Below, piece after piece: positions 17,862-26,816 of a stretch of 64,000 bases of DNA; position 1 is the first letter of the stretch, and every line of letters starts with the position of its first letter. Source of the DNA: Steroidobacteraceae bacterium (GTDB lineage: Bacteria; Pseudomonadota; Gammaproteobacteria; Steroidobacterales; Steroidobacteraceae); assembly GCA_019187495.1 (NCBI GenBank), contig JABAQN010000003.1, forward strand, positions 62,001 through 126,000, read 5' to 3'. Position numbers and translations under genes: made by a program. The notes below the pieces were generated by a model. The model had not been told where the DNA came from. It made no database searches and saw only the letters and a list, made by a program, of their open reading frames with translations.

Positions 17862-18836
17862 TCAGGCAGAAAATCTGCCGCCCGCATGCCCTGCCAACGC
17901 CGACTGTATTTCCGCGACGATCGCGAGCGCGATGGTCGAGGGGGAGTTCGCACCGATGTCGAGGCCGATGGGTGCGCGCAGGCGCGGACGGAGCGCGGCG
18001 GCGGCGAGCGGATCGAGCTCGCCGAGCAGCCGCTCGCGCCGTGGCTGCGGCCCGAGGAGGCCGACATAGGGAATCGTGGTGCGCGCGAGCGCTTCGAGAT
18101 ACCTGCGGTCGGCATCGAGGTGATGGCTCATCACGACGGCAGCATCGATGCGCGCGAGGGCGCAGTGCGCGGCCATCTCGTCGGCCGCGCAGCCGATCAC
18201 GTGCGTGCCCTCGGGAAACCGGTCGGGTATCGCGTACACCGGCCGGTGATCGACCACCGTCAGGCGCCAGCCGAGGAAGCGGACGAGTTCGGCCACGGGT
18301 TGGGCATCGGGACCGCCGCCGAGGAGCAGCACATGCGGCGGCGGCGTCACCCGCACGCGAAACACGCCGGGGTCGTCGCCCGCATCCTGGACGATCGCGC
18401 CGAGTGGCCGCCCGCCCGGATGTTCCTGCGCGACGACGCCGAAGGAGCAGGGCTCGCCGGCCGCCATCGCGCGGTCGATCGCCGCGAGCGGCTGCCAGTG
18501 TCCGGCCGGTCCGATGCGTGTGAGCAGCACGTCCATCGCACCCTCGCAACCGCTGCCGAGGCCCCACAGCGCATCATCCGGCCCGCGCATGTCGTAGCTG
18601 ACGATCGTGGCGACGCCGGTCTCGATGACGCGAGCGGCGTGCTCGCGCAAGTCGCCTTCGAGGCAGCCGCCCGAGAGCAAACCGGCAAAACGGCCGTCAC
18701 GCGCAATCAGCATCCACGCGCCGTGCTTGCGATAGGTCGAGCCCGCCGTGCGCAATACCACCGCCAGGGCGAGCGGTTCCGCGGCCGCGCGCGCGCCGGC
18801 GTAGAACGGCAGCAGCCGGTGCAGTTCGTGATCCAC
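17862..18836 (-). CDS. XdhC/CoxI-family molybdenum-enzyme maturation factor
   Basis: A 324-residue protein with the XdhC N-terminal motif GSTYRKHGAWMLI...SGGCLEGDL and a C-terminal Rossmann half (VLLLGGGPDAQPVAEL, MSHHLDADRRYL, YVGLLGP, IGANSPSTIALAI). XdhC binds and sulfurates molybdenum cofactor before insertion into xanthine-dehydrogenase-family enzymes. The GTG start at 18836 is divergent from thrA. No molybdenum hydroxylase subunit is encoded nearby, so the client enzyme is elsewhere or this cluster is a remnant. Confidence 0.88.
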   Translation of the reverse strand: MDHELHRLLPFYAGARAAAEPLALAVVLRTAGSTYRKHGAWMLIARDGRFAGLLSGGCLEGDLREHAARVIETGVATIVSYDMRGPDDALWGLGSGCEGAMDVLLTRIGPAGHWQPLAAIDRAMAAGEPCSFGVVAQEHPGGRPLGAIVQDAGDDPGVFRVRVTPPPHVLLLGGGPDAQPVAELVRFLGWRLTVVDHRPVYAIPDRFPEGTHVIGCAADEMAAHCALARIDAAVVMSHHLDADRRYLEALARTTIPYVGLLGPQPRRERLLGELDPLAAAALRPRLRAPIGLDIGANSPSTIALAIVAEIQSALAGHAGGRFSA

Positions 18837-18847
18837 TGGTCGTTCAT

Positions 18848-18853
18848 TATGCT
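18848..18853 (+). promoter_or_regulatory. Possible -10 element of thrA
   Basis: TATGCT in the 56-base divergent gap, 39 bases before the thrA start. No good -35 is visible, and there is no Thr/Ile-rich leader peptide or attenuator. On the opposite strand the same AT-rich patch (TAGCAT/CATAAT) could serve xdhC. Confidence 0.25.
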
Positions 18854-18892
18854 AGGCTTCCAAGGTTTTTGCCCCCCTTTCCGAGAGTTGCA

Positions 18893-21379
18893 ATGACCGG
18901 TTCCGATCGGACCGCCTGGCGTGTCCACAAGTTCGGCGGCTCGAGTGTCGCCGACGCGGCGTGCTTCGGGCGCGTCGCGGAAATCCTCGAGACTTCCAGT
19001 GATGAGCGGCTCGGCGTCGTGTTGTCCGCGTGTCGCGGCGTCACCGACGCGCTCTACCAGCTGGTGCAGCTAGCGGAATCGCAGCAGGACGGCGTGCGCC
19101 GCGCGCTCGACGCGCTGCGGGCGCGCCACGCCACCATCGCTGAAGCGCTGCTCGACGCCAAGGGGGCGAAGCTGTGGCTCGCGGCGTTCGATCGCGATTG
19201 CCATGACCTCGAGGGCATCCTCAACACCGTGCGCCTGACGCGCTCCGCATCGGGTGCGGTGCGCGACCTGATCGTGGGTTTCGGCGAGATCTGGTCGACG
19301 CGGCTCTTTCGTGACTACCTGGCGCATCGTGGCCGTCGGCACGGAGCGATCGAGTGGGTCGACGCGCGTGAAGTGCTCGTGGTCGAGTGGGGTGCACTCG
19401 GGCCCGCGGTGCAGTGGGAGGAGTCGAGGGCGAAACTCGCGCCGCGCGCCACGGCGCCTGGGCCACGCACGCTGATCATCACGGGTTTCATCGCCTCCGA
19501 CCGCCAGGGTGTGCAGACGACCCTCGGCCGCAACGGCAGCGATTTTTCGGCATCGATTTTCGGGGCGTTGCTCGACGCCGCCGAAATCGTGATCTGGACC
19601 GACGTCGACGGCGTGCTGTCGGCGGATCCGCGGCGCGTGCCGGATGCGCGGGTGATCGATGCGCTGTCTTACAGCGAGGCGATGGAACTCGCGTATTTCG
19701 GCGCCAAGGTTATCCATCCGCAGACCATGGCGCCCGCGGTCGGCCGCGGCATTCCGATCTGGATCCGCAACACCTTTGCGCCGGCGAAGGCCGGCACGCT
19801 GATCTGTACGACGCCCCGGTCGGACATGCCCGTCAAGGGCATCACCAGCATCGAACAGGTCGCGCTCGTGAATGTCGAGGGCGCGGGCATGATCGGCGTG
19901 CCCGGCACCGCGCATCGGCTGTTCGGGGCGCTGCGGGAAGCGAGCATCTCGGTGATCCTGATCTCGCAGGGCAGTTCCGAGCATTCGATCTGCTGCGCCG
20001 TGCCCGGCGCGCAGGCGGATCGCGCGATGCTCGCCGTGCGGGAGGCATTCGCCCGGGAACTCGCCGACGGGCAGATCCAGAGTGTCGACGTCGATGGCGA
20101 TCTCGCGATCCTCGCGGTGGTCGGCGATGGCATGGCGGGCATGCCGGGCGTGTCGGCCAAGGTGTTCAACGCGCTCGGCACGAGCAGCGTGAACGTGCGG
20201 GCGATCGCGCAGGGCGCCTCGGAACGCAACATCTCGGTGGTGGTGAACGGCCGCGACGCGACCCGCGCGCTGCGCGCCGTGCACGCGAGTTTCTATCTGT
20301 CGCCGCACACGCTGTCGATCGGCGTGATCGGCCCGGGCACGGTCGGACGGGTCTTCCTCGACCAGGTGGCCGAGCAGGCGGCGCGCCTGCGCGGCCTCAA
20401 GCTCGACCTGCGCGTGCGCGGCATCCTGACGTCGAAGACGATGCACCTGTCCGAGGCGGGCGTGCCGCTCGGCAGCTGGCGCGAAGCGCTGGCGTCGCAC
20501 GCGCAGGCGGCCGATCTCGCGCGCTTCGTCGAGCATGTCCGCGTCGACTACCTGCCGCATTCGGTGATCATCGACTGCAGCGCGAGTCCCGACGTCGCCG
20601 CCCACTACAGGAAATGGCTCGCGGCGGGTATCCACATCGTCACGCCGAACAAGAAGGCGAACAGCGGCGATCTCGCCTACTACCGCGACCTGCAGGCGGT
20701 GCGGCGCGCGACCGGCGCTCACTATCTCTACGAGACGACCGTCGGTGCCGGGCTCCCGGTGGTGCAGACGCTGCGCGACCTGCGCGACACCGGCGACGTG
20801 GTGACGAGCATCGAGGGCATTTTCTCGGGGACGCTCGCCTACCTCTTCAATGTGTACGACGGCACCGTGCCCTTCTCGCAGATCGTTGCCGATGCGAAGC
20901 AGCGCGGCTACACCGAGCCCGACCCGCGCGACGACCTGTCGGGCACCGACGTGGCGCGCAAGCTGATCATCCTCGGGCGCGAGATGGGCCTCGCGCTCGA
21001 ACTGCGCGACGTGCGGGTCGAGAGCCTCGTGCCCGCAGGGCTGGAGAGCGGTTCGATCGACGATTTCATGCGACGCCTGCCGGTCGAGGATGCGGCGATG
21101 CAGGCCCGCTACGCGGCGGCGAAGGCGCGGGGCAGGGTGTTGCGCTATGTCGGCCGCCTCACGGCCGACGGCGAGGCAACGGTCGGCATCGTCGAGGTCG
21201 ACTCGCGGCACGCCTTTGCGAACATCGCGCTGACCGACAACATCGTGCGCTTCGCCACGGCGCGCTACAGCGCCAATCCGCTGATCGTGCAGGGCCCGGG
21301 CGCCGGCCCCGAAGTGACTGCGGGCGGTGTATTCGCCGATCTGCTGCGCCTGTCGGCCTACCTCGGGGCCCGCCTGTGA
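18893..21379 (+). CDS. thrA: Bifunctional aspartate kinase/homoserine dehydrogenase I
   Basis: An 828-residue fusion. The kinase half starts with VHKFGGSSVADA and contains LGRNGSDFSASIF; two ACT regulatory repeats follow (about residues 310-450); the homoserine dehydrogenase half has the NAD(P) motif IGVIGPGTVGRVFL and the catalytic region TNKKANS/ETTVGAGLP. It performs the first and third committed steps from aspartate to threonine and methionine and is normally feedback-inhibited by threonine through the ACT domains. ATG 18893 has GAGAG upstream. Its stop overlaps thrB (GTGA). Confidence 0.96.
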   Translation: MTGSDRTAWRVHKFGGSSVADAACFGRVAEILETSSDERLGVVLSACRGVTDALYQLVQLAESQQDGVRRALDALRARHATIAEALLDAKGAKLWLAAFDRDCHDLEGILNTVRLTRSASGAVRDLIVGFGEIWSTRLFRDYLAHRGRRHGAIEWVDAREVLVVEWGALGPAVQWEESRAKLAPRATAPGPRTLIITGFIASDRQGVQTTLGRNGSDFSASIFGALLDAAEIVIWTDVDGVLSADPRRVPDARVIDALSYSEAMELAYFGAKVIHPQTMAPAVGRGIPIWIRNTFAPAKAGTLICTTPRSDMPVKGITSIEQVALVNVEGAGMIGVPGTAHRLFGALREASISVILISQGSSEHSICCAVPGAQADRAMLAVREAFARELADGQIQSVDVDGDLAILAVVGDGMAGMPGVSAKVFNALGTSSVNVRAIAQGASERNISVVVNGRDATRALRAVHASFYLSPHTLSIGVIGPGTVGRVFLDQVAEQAARLRGLKLDLRVRGILTSKTMHLSEAGVPLGSWREALASHAQAADLARFVEHVRVDYLPHSVIIDCSASPDVAAHYRKWLAAGIHIVTPNKKANSGDLAYYRDLQAVRRATGAHYLYETTVGAGLPVVQTLRDLRDTGDVVTSIEGIFSGTLAYLFNVYDGTVPFSQIVADAKQRGYTEPDPRDDLSGTDVARKLIILGREMGLALELRDVRVESLVPAGLESGSIDDFMRRLPVEDAAMQARYAAAKARGRVLRYVGRLTADGEATVGIVEVDSRHAFANIALTDNIVRFATARYSANPLIVQGPGAGPEVTAGGVFADLLRLSAYLGARL

Positions 21380-22317
21380 CCGTCCGCGAGGCGACCGCCT
21401 TTGCGCCGGCTTCGGTCGGCAATGTCGCGATCGGCTTCGACATCCTCGGCTTCAGCGTCGAGGCGCTCGGCGATCGCGTCACGGTGCGACGGACCGATGC
21501 GCCCGGTGTCACGATCCGTGCGATCGAAGGCGTCGCCGCGAACCTGCCGCTCGAGGCGGCAGGCAACACGGCCGGGCGCGCGCTGCTCGCGATGCGCGAG
21601 GCGCTCGCGTTGCCGTTCGGCTTCGAGATGAGCATCGTCAAGGGAATTCCGCTCGGTTCCGGGCTCGGTGGTTCGGCGGCCTCGGCAGTCGGCGCCGTGG
21701 TCGCGGCGAACGCCGTGCTCGATGCGCCGCAGCCGCAGCTCGAGCTGCTGAAATTCGCGATGCAGGGTGAGGCCGTGGCGAGCGGTTCGCTGCATGTCGA
21801 CAACATCGCGCCATCGCTCTACGGTGGCCTGGTGCTGACCGTCGGCATCGAGCAACCGCGCGTCAAGCAGATTCCCGTGCCACCGGGCGTGCAAGCCGTG
21901 ATCGTGCACCCGCACATGTTCCTCGGCACGCGCGAAGCGCGCGCGATCCTCGCGAAGACCGTCGCGCTGTCCGATTTCGTCTGGCAGACCGCGCATCTCG
22001 CGGGCTTCATTTCGGGCTGCTACACCAATGATCTCGACCTGATCCGCACGTCGCTCGATGACGTCGTGATCGAGCCGCAGCGCCACGCGCTGATTCCGGG
22101 TTTCAAGGACGTGCGCGCCGCGGCGATCCTGGCGGGGGCGCTCGGCTGCTCGATCTCGGGCGCGGGGCCCACGATGTTCGCGTGGAGCGTGGCCGCGAGT
22201 GCGCCGGCGGTCCGCGAGGCCATGGTCGCGGCGTTCGGCGCGCGCGGCATCGCGACCGATCACTGGATCGTCGATATCGAGAGCCGCGGCGCGCGGGTCG
22301 AGAGCGGCGGGTCCTGA
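21376..22317 (+). CDS. thrB: Homoserine kinase
   Basis: A 313-residue GHMP-family kinase with the ATP-binding signature PLGSGLGGSAASAVGA and the C-terminal glycine-rich GCSISGAGPTMFA. It phosphorylates homoserine using ATP. Translation starts at GTG 21376 within the thrA stop, and its own stop overlaps the thrC start, so the three cistrons are translationally coupled in the classic thrABC order. Confidence 0.96.
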   Translation: MTVREATAFAPASVGNVAIGFDILGFSVEALGDRVTVRRTDAPGVTIRAIEGVAANLPLEAAGNTAGRALLAMREALALPFGFEMSIVKGIPLGSGLGGSAASAVGAVVAANAVLDAPQPQLELLKFAMQGEAVASGSLHVDNIAPSLYGGLVLTVGIEQPRVKQIPVPPGVQAVIVHPHMFLGTREARAILAKTVALSDFVWQTAHLAGFISGCYTNDLDLIRTSLDDVVIEPQRHALIPGFKDVRAAAILAGALGCSISGAGPTMFAWSVAASAPAVREAMVAAFGARGIATDHWIVDIESRGARVESGGS

Positions 22318-23606
22318 TGCAATACCTGAGTACGCGGGGCGAAGGCGCTGCGGTATCTTTTTCCGAAGCGCTGCTCGCAGGTCTCGCGCCGGACGGCGGC
22401 CTCTACGTTCCTGCCGCGTGGCCGCGACTCGAGCCGCGCGATTTCAACGCTGCCACGACGCTCTCGCAGGTGGCGCGGACGCTGATCGCGCCGTTCGTCG
22501 CGGGCGATACGCTCGAAGGCGCGCTCGAGGCCATCACGGCCGATGCCTTCGATTTCCCCGCGCCGCTCGTCGCCGTTCCCGGCGCCGGCTATTCGGTGCT
22601 CGAGCTCTTCCACGGCCCGACCGCGGCCTTCAAGGACTTCGGCGCGCGCTTCCTCGCGGCCTCGATGGCGCGCCTGCGCGCGCCGGGCGCGCGACCGCTC
22701 GAGATCCTGGTGGCGACATCGGGCGACACGGGTGGCGCCGTGGCGGCGGCATTCCATCGCCGGCCGGGCATCCGCGTCGCCGTGCTCTACCCCAAGGGCC
22801 TCGTGTCGCCGGCGCAGGAGCAGCAGTTGACCTGCTGGGGTGACAACGTGCAGGCGTTTGCGGTGCGCGGCAGTTTCGACGACTGCCAGCAACTCGTGAA
22901 GGCGGCCTTCGTCGATACCGCGCTGCGCGCGCGCTTCGACCTGTCCTCGGCGAACAGCATCAATCTCGGGCGCCTGCTGCCGCAGGCCGCGTACCACGCC
23001 GCGACGGCGCTCGCGATCTGGCGCGCCGAAGGACGGGCAGCGTCGTTCGTGATTCCGAGCGGCAATCTCGGCAATGCGCTCGCGTGCATCTGGGCGCGGC
23101 ACGTGGGCCTGCCGATCGGCGAGATCGTGCTCGCGCACAACGCCAATCGCACCGTGCCCGACTTTCTCGCGGGGGAGCGCTGGCAACCGCGACGCAGTAT
23201 CGCTACGCTCGCATCGGCGATGGACGTAGGCGACCCGAGCAACATGGAACGGCTGCGCGCGCTCTTCCCCGAGTTCGCGACGCTGAAGGCGGCCGTTTCG
23301 GCCGAGGTCGTCGACGACAGCGCGATCCGCCGGCGCATCGCCGGTGATTTCGCGGCGCACGGCATGATCTGGTGCCCGCACACGGCCTGCGCGGCGGAAG
23401 TGATGGCACGGATGCCCGCCGCGCGCCGCACGCAATCGCCATGGGTCATCGCGGCCACCGCTCATCCGGCCAAGTTCCGCGAGATCGTCGAGCCGCTGAT
23501 CGGGCGGCCAGTGCCGATTCCGCAGTCGCTCGCGCGCCTCTACGAGCGGCCGTCGGCGAGCGTGCCGCTCGAACCGCGCCTCGACGCCCTGAGGGATGCG
23601 TTGTGA
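22317..23606 (+). CDS. thrC: Threonine synthase
   Basis: A 429-residue PLP enzyme beginning MQYLSTRGEG. The PLP lysine is in FHGPTAAFKDFGARF, and the phosphate-binding loop is ATSGDTGGA. It converts O-phosphohomoserine to threonine. Length and the N-terminal YxSTRG match the E. coli-type enzyme. ATG 22317 shares its A with the thrB stop. Confidence 0.96.
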   Translation: MQYLSTRGEGAAVSFSEALLAGLAPDGGLYVPAAWPRLEPRDFNAATTLSQVARTLIAPFVAGDTLEGALEAITADAFDFPAPLVAVPGAGYSVLELFHGPTAAFKDFGARFLAASMARLRAPGARPLEILVATSGDTGGAVAAAFHRRPGIRVAVLYPKGLVSPAQEQQLTCWGDNVQAFAVRGSFDDCQQLVKAAFVDTALRARFDLSSANSINLGRLLPQAAYHAATALAIWRAEGRAASFVIPSGNLGNALACIWARHVGLPIGEIVLAHNANRTVPDFLAGERWQPRRSIATLASAMDVGDPSNMERLRALFPEFATLKAAVSAEVVDDSAIRRRIAGDFAAHGMIWCPHTACAAEVMARMPAARRTQSPWVIAATAHPAKFREIVEPLIGRPVPIPQSLARLYERPSASVPLEPRLDALRDAL

Positions 23607-24202
23607 ATCACCTGCCCGCAATGCCGGTACTCGTCGGGCTCGTGCTCGGCGGTGTCGTGCTCGGCCTCGTTGCCTCATGGGGTTGGCGCTGGTGGCAGCA
23701 AAGACGTGCACGCCGCCGCCTCGTCGGCACGATCATCTCGACGGGCTTCGAGCATCTCGAGGACATCCTCGTGCCGGACGGCAACGGCGGCACCTATCAT
23801 GTGGATTTCCTGATCCTGACGCCGCGGGGCATCCTGGTCGTCGACCTGCGCGACGTGATCGGCAACATCTTCGGCGGCGACCAGATGACCGACTGGACCG
23901 TGATGAACGGCCCTTCGCGCCACACGTTCCCGAATCCGCAGGGATCACTCTATGACCGGATCGCCGCGGTCAAGGCCCTGAGCGGCGAAGTGCCGGTCGA
24001 GGGCCGGATCGTGTTCACGCGCCGCGCCCGGTTTCCGAAGGGTCTGCCCAAATGGACGCTGCCGGTCGACGCACTGCGCGCGGACTTCCCGCCACCGGAT
24101 CGCGGCATGTTCGAGTCGGTGCTCGCCCATTACCGCAATGGCTGGGCAGCGCTGCGGACGGCGACCTCGCCGAGCCCGCTCGGCAAACCGCGGCCGATCT
24201 AG
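23603..24202 (+). CDS. Membrane-anchored NERD (nuclease-related) domain protein
   Basis: A 199-residue protein with one N-terminal transmembrane helix (about 7-27) followed by a basic linker (WWQQRRARRRLV) and a NERD-type core: HLEDILVPDGNGGTYHVDFL, ILVVDLRDVIG, GSLYDRIAAVKAL and a closing GRIVFT strand. NERD resembles archaeal Holliday-junction-resolvase-type nuclease folds, and the VDFLILT...ILVVDLRD part would hold the acidic residues. Function is unknown. The GTG start overlaps the thrC stop; ATG 23621 is an alternative. It ends convergently with tatD, sharing four bases. Confidence 0.78.
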   Translation: MNHLPAMPVLVGLVLGGVVLGLVASWGWRWWQQRRARRRLVGTIISTGFEHLEDILVPDGNGGTYHVDFLILTPRGILVVDLRDVIGNIFGGDQMTDWTVMNGPSRHTFPNPQGSLYDRIAAVKALSGEVPVEGRIVFTRRARFPKGLPKWTLPVDALRADFPPPDRGMFESVLAHYRNGWAALRTATSPSPLGKPRPI

Positions 24203-25014
24203 CCGGGCAGGCCGAAAAGGCCGCGTGCCGCCTGCGTGGTGTGCGCCGCGAGCGCGGCGAGCGGTTCCCCGCGGGCCGCGGCGACGACCCGGGCGATATG
24301 CGGCAGGTGGACCGGCTCATTGCGACGTGTGGCCGGTTTCGGCACGAGGTCCCGCGGCAGGAGATAAGGCGCGTCCGTCTCGAGCATCAAGCGCCCGCGC
24401 GGGATGTCTTTCAGCAGCGGCAGGAGGTGCCGGCCACGGCGCTCGTCGCAGACCCATCCGGTGATGCCGATCGCGAGATCGAGCCCGAGGTAGCACTCGA
24501 GCGCCACGCGATCGGCGGTGAAGCAGTGGGCGACCCCGCCGGCGAGTGCGCCGCGGTGCTCCCGCAGGATCGCCGCGAAATCATCGTGCGCATCGCGCTG
24601 GTGAAGGAACACCGGTTTGCCGAGCCGGGCGGCCAGCTCCAGCTGGCGCGCGAACGCGCGCCGCTGCGCATCGCGCGGCGAGAAATCCCGGAAGTAGTCG
24701 AGGCCGCATTCACCCACGGCCACGACCTCGGGTGAGGCGGCGAGCGTCGCCAGCGCCCCGAGCGCCGCATCATCGAGTTCATGGGCATGGTGCGGATGGA
24801 CGCCCGCCGTGGCGAAGAGGACGCCGCCCTGCGCACGTGCGAGCCCGATCGCCTGTGCGCTGCCTGCAACGCTCGCACCCGTGACGATCATCTGCACGAC
24901 GCCGGCGGCGCGCGCGCGCGCGATCACGGCATCACGGTCGATGTCGAAGCTGTCGTGCGTGAGGTTGGCGCCGATGTCGATCAGCGGTGAAGTGGCTGTG
25001 TTATCGTCTCTCAC
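24199..25014 (-). CDS. tatD: TatD-family DNase
   Basis: A 271-residue TIM-barrel metal-dependent hydrolase. It matches E. coli TatD proper rather than YcfH/YjjV: start motif LIDIGANLTHDSF without the HxH pair, then AGVHPHHAHE, VAVGECGLDYFRDFS, ITGWVCDERRG and LETDAPYLLPRDL. TatD is a Mg2+-dependent 3'-5' exonuclease linked to peroxide-damage repair. I start at GTG 25014, since IDIGANL should lie within about 15 residues of the start; longer starts would run into the divergent gene. A -10 (TACAAT, 25027-25032 on this strand) leaves a leader of only about six bases. Confidence 0.93.
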   Translation of the reverse strand: MRDDNTATSPLIDIGANLTHDSFDIDRDAVIARARAAGVVQMIVTGASVAGSAQAIGLARAQGGVLFATAGVHPHHAHELDDAALGALATLAASPEVVAVGECGLDYFRDFSPRDAQRRAFARQLELAARLGKPVFLHQRDAHDDFAAILREHRGALAGGVAHCFTADRVALECYLGLDLAIGITGWVCDERRGRHLLPLLKDIPRGRLMLETDAPYLLPRDLVPKPATRRNEPVHLPHIARVVAAARGEPLAALAAHTTQAARGLFGLPG

Positions 25015-25045
25015 GGTCGTTCGCGCATTGTAACCATCGCCATCG

Positions 25046-25759
25046 ATGTTCCGCTCCATTGCCACCGCTCTCCTGCTGCTGGCGCTGCCCGCGGGCGCGG
25101 CACCCGCGGCCGACTGGAGCGACATCGAGGGCCGCATCCAGTACGCCTGGTTCACCGAGGACCTGCGGGGTCTGCGCGCCGTGCTCGGCAACCTGCCGCG
25201 AGGCGATGCGGACGATGCACTGCGCGCCTACTACCAGGGGTTCGGCCAGTACCGGATCGCGCTGCTCACGCAGGCGCGTGACCGGGATGCGGCGCGGCGG
25301 GCCGCGGAGGCATGTGCCGACCGGCTCGGGCAATCCATCGAAGCGCGGCGGGATTTTGCCGATGCGATCGCACTGCATGCCGCGTGCCTCAGGCTCGTCG
25401 CGGCGCTGAAGCCGTGGAAACTGCCGCTGCTCGGACCGCGCAGCAGTGCACAGTTCGAGCGGGCGGTCGCGCTCGCGCCGGACAATCCGCGGGTACTGCT
25501 GCTCGGTGCGGCAGCCGGGGACGGGCCCGCGCGCGCAATCGCGACGCTCGGCAAGGCAATCGCGGCGTTCGAAGCGGAGCGGCAGGGTGTCGCGTCGCTG
25601 CCGGCGTGGGGCGCTCCCGAAGCCTATCTCGAGCTCGCGCGAAGGGAGTTCGAGCGGGGCGATGCAACCGCGGCGCGCGCGGCGCTCGAGCGTGCGTTGC
25701 TGCTCGCGCCGCAGTTCGAGGCCGCGAAGCGCCTGCTCGCCTCGCTGACCGCGAATTGA
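25046..25759 (+). CDS. Secreted TPR-like protein of unknown function
   Basis: A 237-residue protein with a clear signal peptide (LLLLALPAGAAPAADWS) and an all-helical mature part. It has tetratricopeptide-like pairs, the clearest being the last: EAYLELARREFERGDATAARAALERALLLAPQ with the expected Ala/Gly/Tyr pattern. It is probably a periplasmic protein-interaction factor. Not recognised as a named family. It stops two bases before the convergent threonine aldolase ends. Confidence 0.7.
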   Translation: MFRSIATALLLLALPAGAAPAADWSDIEGRIQYAWFTEDLRGLRAVLGNLPRGDADDALRAYYQGFGQYRIALLTQARDRDAARRAAEACADRLGQSIEARRDFADAIALHAACLRLVAALKPWKLPLLGPRSSAQFERAVALAPDNPRVLLLGAAAGDGPARAIATLGKAIAAFEAERQGVASLPAWGAPEAYLELARREFERGDATAARAALERALLLAPQFEAAKRLLASLTAN

Positions 25760-25760
25760 A

Positions 25761-26801
25761 TCAGGGCGACTTCGTTCCGCGACAGGCCGGCAACGCGCCG
25801 AGTGCGGCGCAGAATGCGGCGATTTCCGCCGGGTCCTGGTCCCAGCTCGCGACAAAGCGCGCCTCGCCCGAGCCGCTCGCACCCCAGTCGTAGAACTCGA
25901 AGCCGAGCGCGCGCAACTGCGCCTTGGCCGGCTCGCCCAGGCGGGCGAATACCTCATTGGCCTCGACCGGCTCCATCAGCGTTGCGCCGCACGCGGCGCC
26001 GATCGCCAGCGCTCCGCGATTGGCGTGCGCGGCGTTGCGGCGCCAGACATCATCCGCGAGATACGCCAGCAGCTGGGCGGCGGCGTAGCGGGACTTCGAC
26101 AGCAGGTGTCCCGCGCGCTTGCGGCGCAGCCCGAAGTCGCGCACGAGATCGTCGCGGAAGAACACGACCGCCTCGGCGGCGAGCCCGCCGTTTTTCGTCG
26201 CACCGAATGACAGCACGTCGACGCCCGCCCGCCACGTGATGTCGGCCGGTTCACAGCCGAGCGTCACCAGCGCATTGGCGATGCGCGCGCCGTCCATGTG
26301 GACGAAGAGCCCGCGCGCGTGCGCGAGCGCCGCGAGCGCGGCAATCCCGTCCGGCCGGTAGACGCGCCCGAGTTCGGTCGCCTGGGTGATCGTGACGGCG
26401 GCCGGTTGCACCGTATGGACGGACGGCGGATGGGCATCGAGCGCGTGTTCGAGCGTTGCCGCGTCGATCCTGGCGCCGTCCCCCGGGAGCGACACGAGTC
26501 GCAGGCCGCCGCCGAAGAATTCCGGTGCGCCGCATTCGTCGCGCAGCACATGCGCCTCGTCGTGCGCGTACACGGCACCGTAGGGAGGCACGAGGGTGGC
26601 GAGCGCGAGTGCATTCGCCGCCGTGCCGGTCGTGACGGGAAACACGGTGGTCCGGGTACCGAAGAATTCACCGAACGCGGCGCCCAGCGCCTCCGTCCAG
26701 CGATCGTCGCCGTAGCTGCGAGTGGGGCCCGCGTTCGCGTCCCGGATCGCGGCCAGCAGTTCGGGACATACGGTGGCATTGTTGTCGCTGTAGAAACGCA
26801 A
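25761..26801 (-). CDS. ltaE: Low-specificity L-threonine aldolase family PLP enzyme
   Basis: A 346-residue fold-type I PLP enzyme: MRFYSDNNATVCPELLAA, VHMDGARIANAL (PLP-ring Asp and phosphate-binding Arg) and the Schiff-base lysine in SFGATKNGG. It cleaves threonine to glycine and acetaldehyde, which fits its position near thrABC, though it is on the opposite strand. The start is TTG 26801 with GGAG seven bases before it. Confidence 0.88.
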   Translation of the reverse strand: MRFYSDNNATVCPELLAAIRDANAGPTRSYGDDRWTEALGAAFGEFFGTRTTVFPVTTGTAANALALATLVPPYGAVYAHDEAHVLRDECGAPEFFGGGLRLVSLPGDGARIDAATLEHALDAHPPSVHTVQPAAVTITQATELGRVYRPDGIAALAALAHARGLFVHMDGARIANALVTLGCEPADITWRAGVDVLSFGATKNGGLAAEAVVFFRDDLVRDFGLRRKRAGHLLSKSRYAAAQLLAYLADDVWRRNAAHANRGALAIGAACGATLMEPVEANEVFARLGEPAKAQLRALGFEFYDWGASGSGEARFVASWDQDPAEIAAFCAALGALPACRGTKSP

Positions 26802-26816
26802 GCCGCGGCTCCCCGG

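Noticed and set aside
19070-21211. 713-codon minus-strand frame over thrA
   Set aside because: Shadow of thrA codon bias: rich in Arg, Ala, His and Asp, with no domain.
19387-21375. Long plus-strand extension upstream of thrB
   Set aside because: It is thrA read in another frame; the true thrB start is GTG 21376 in the thrA stop.
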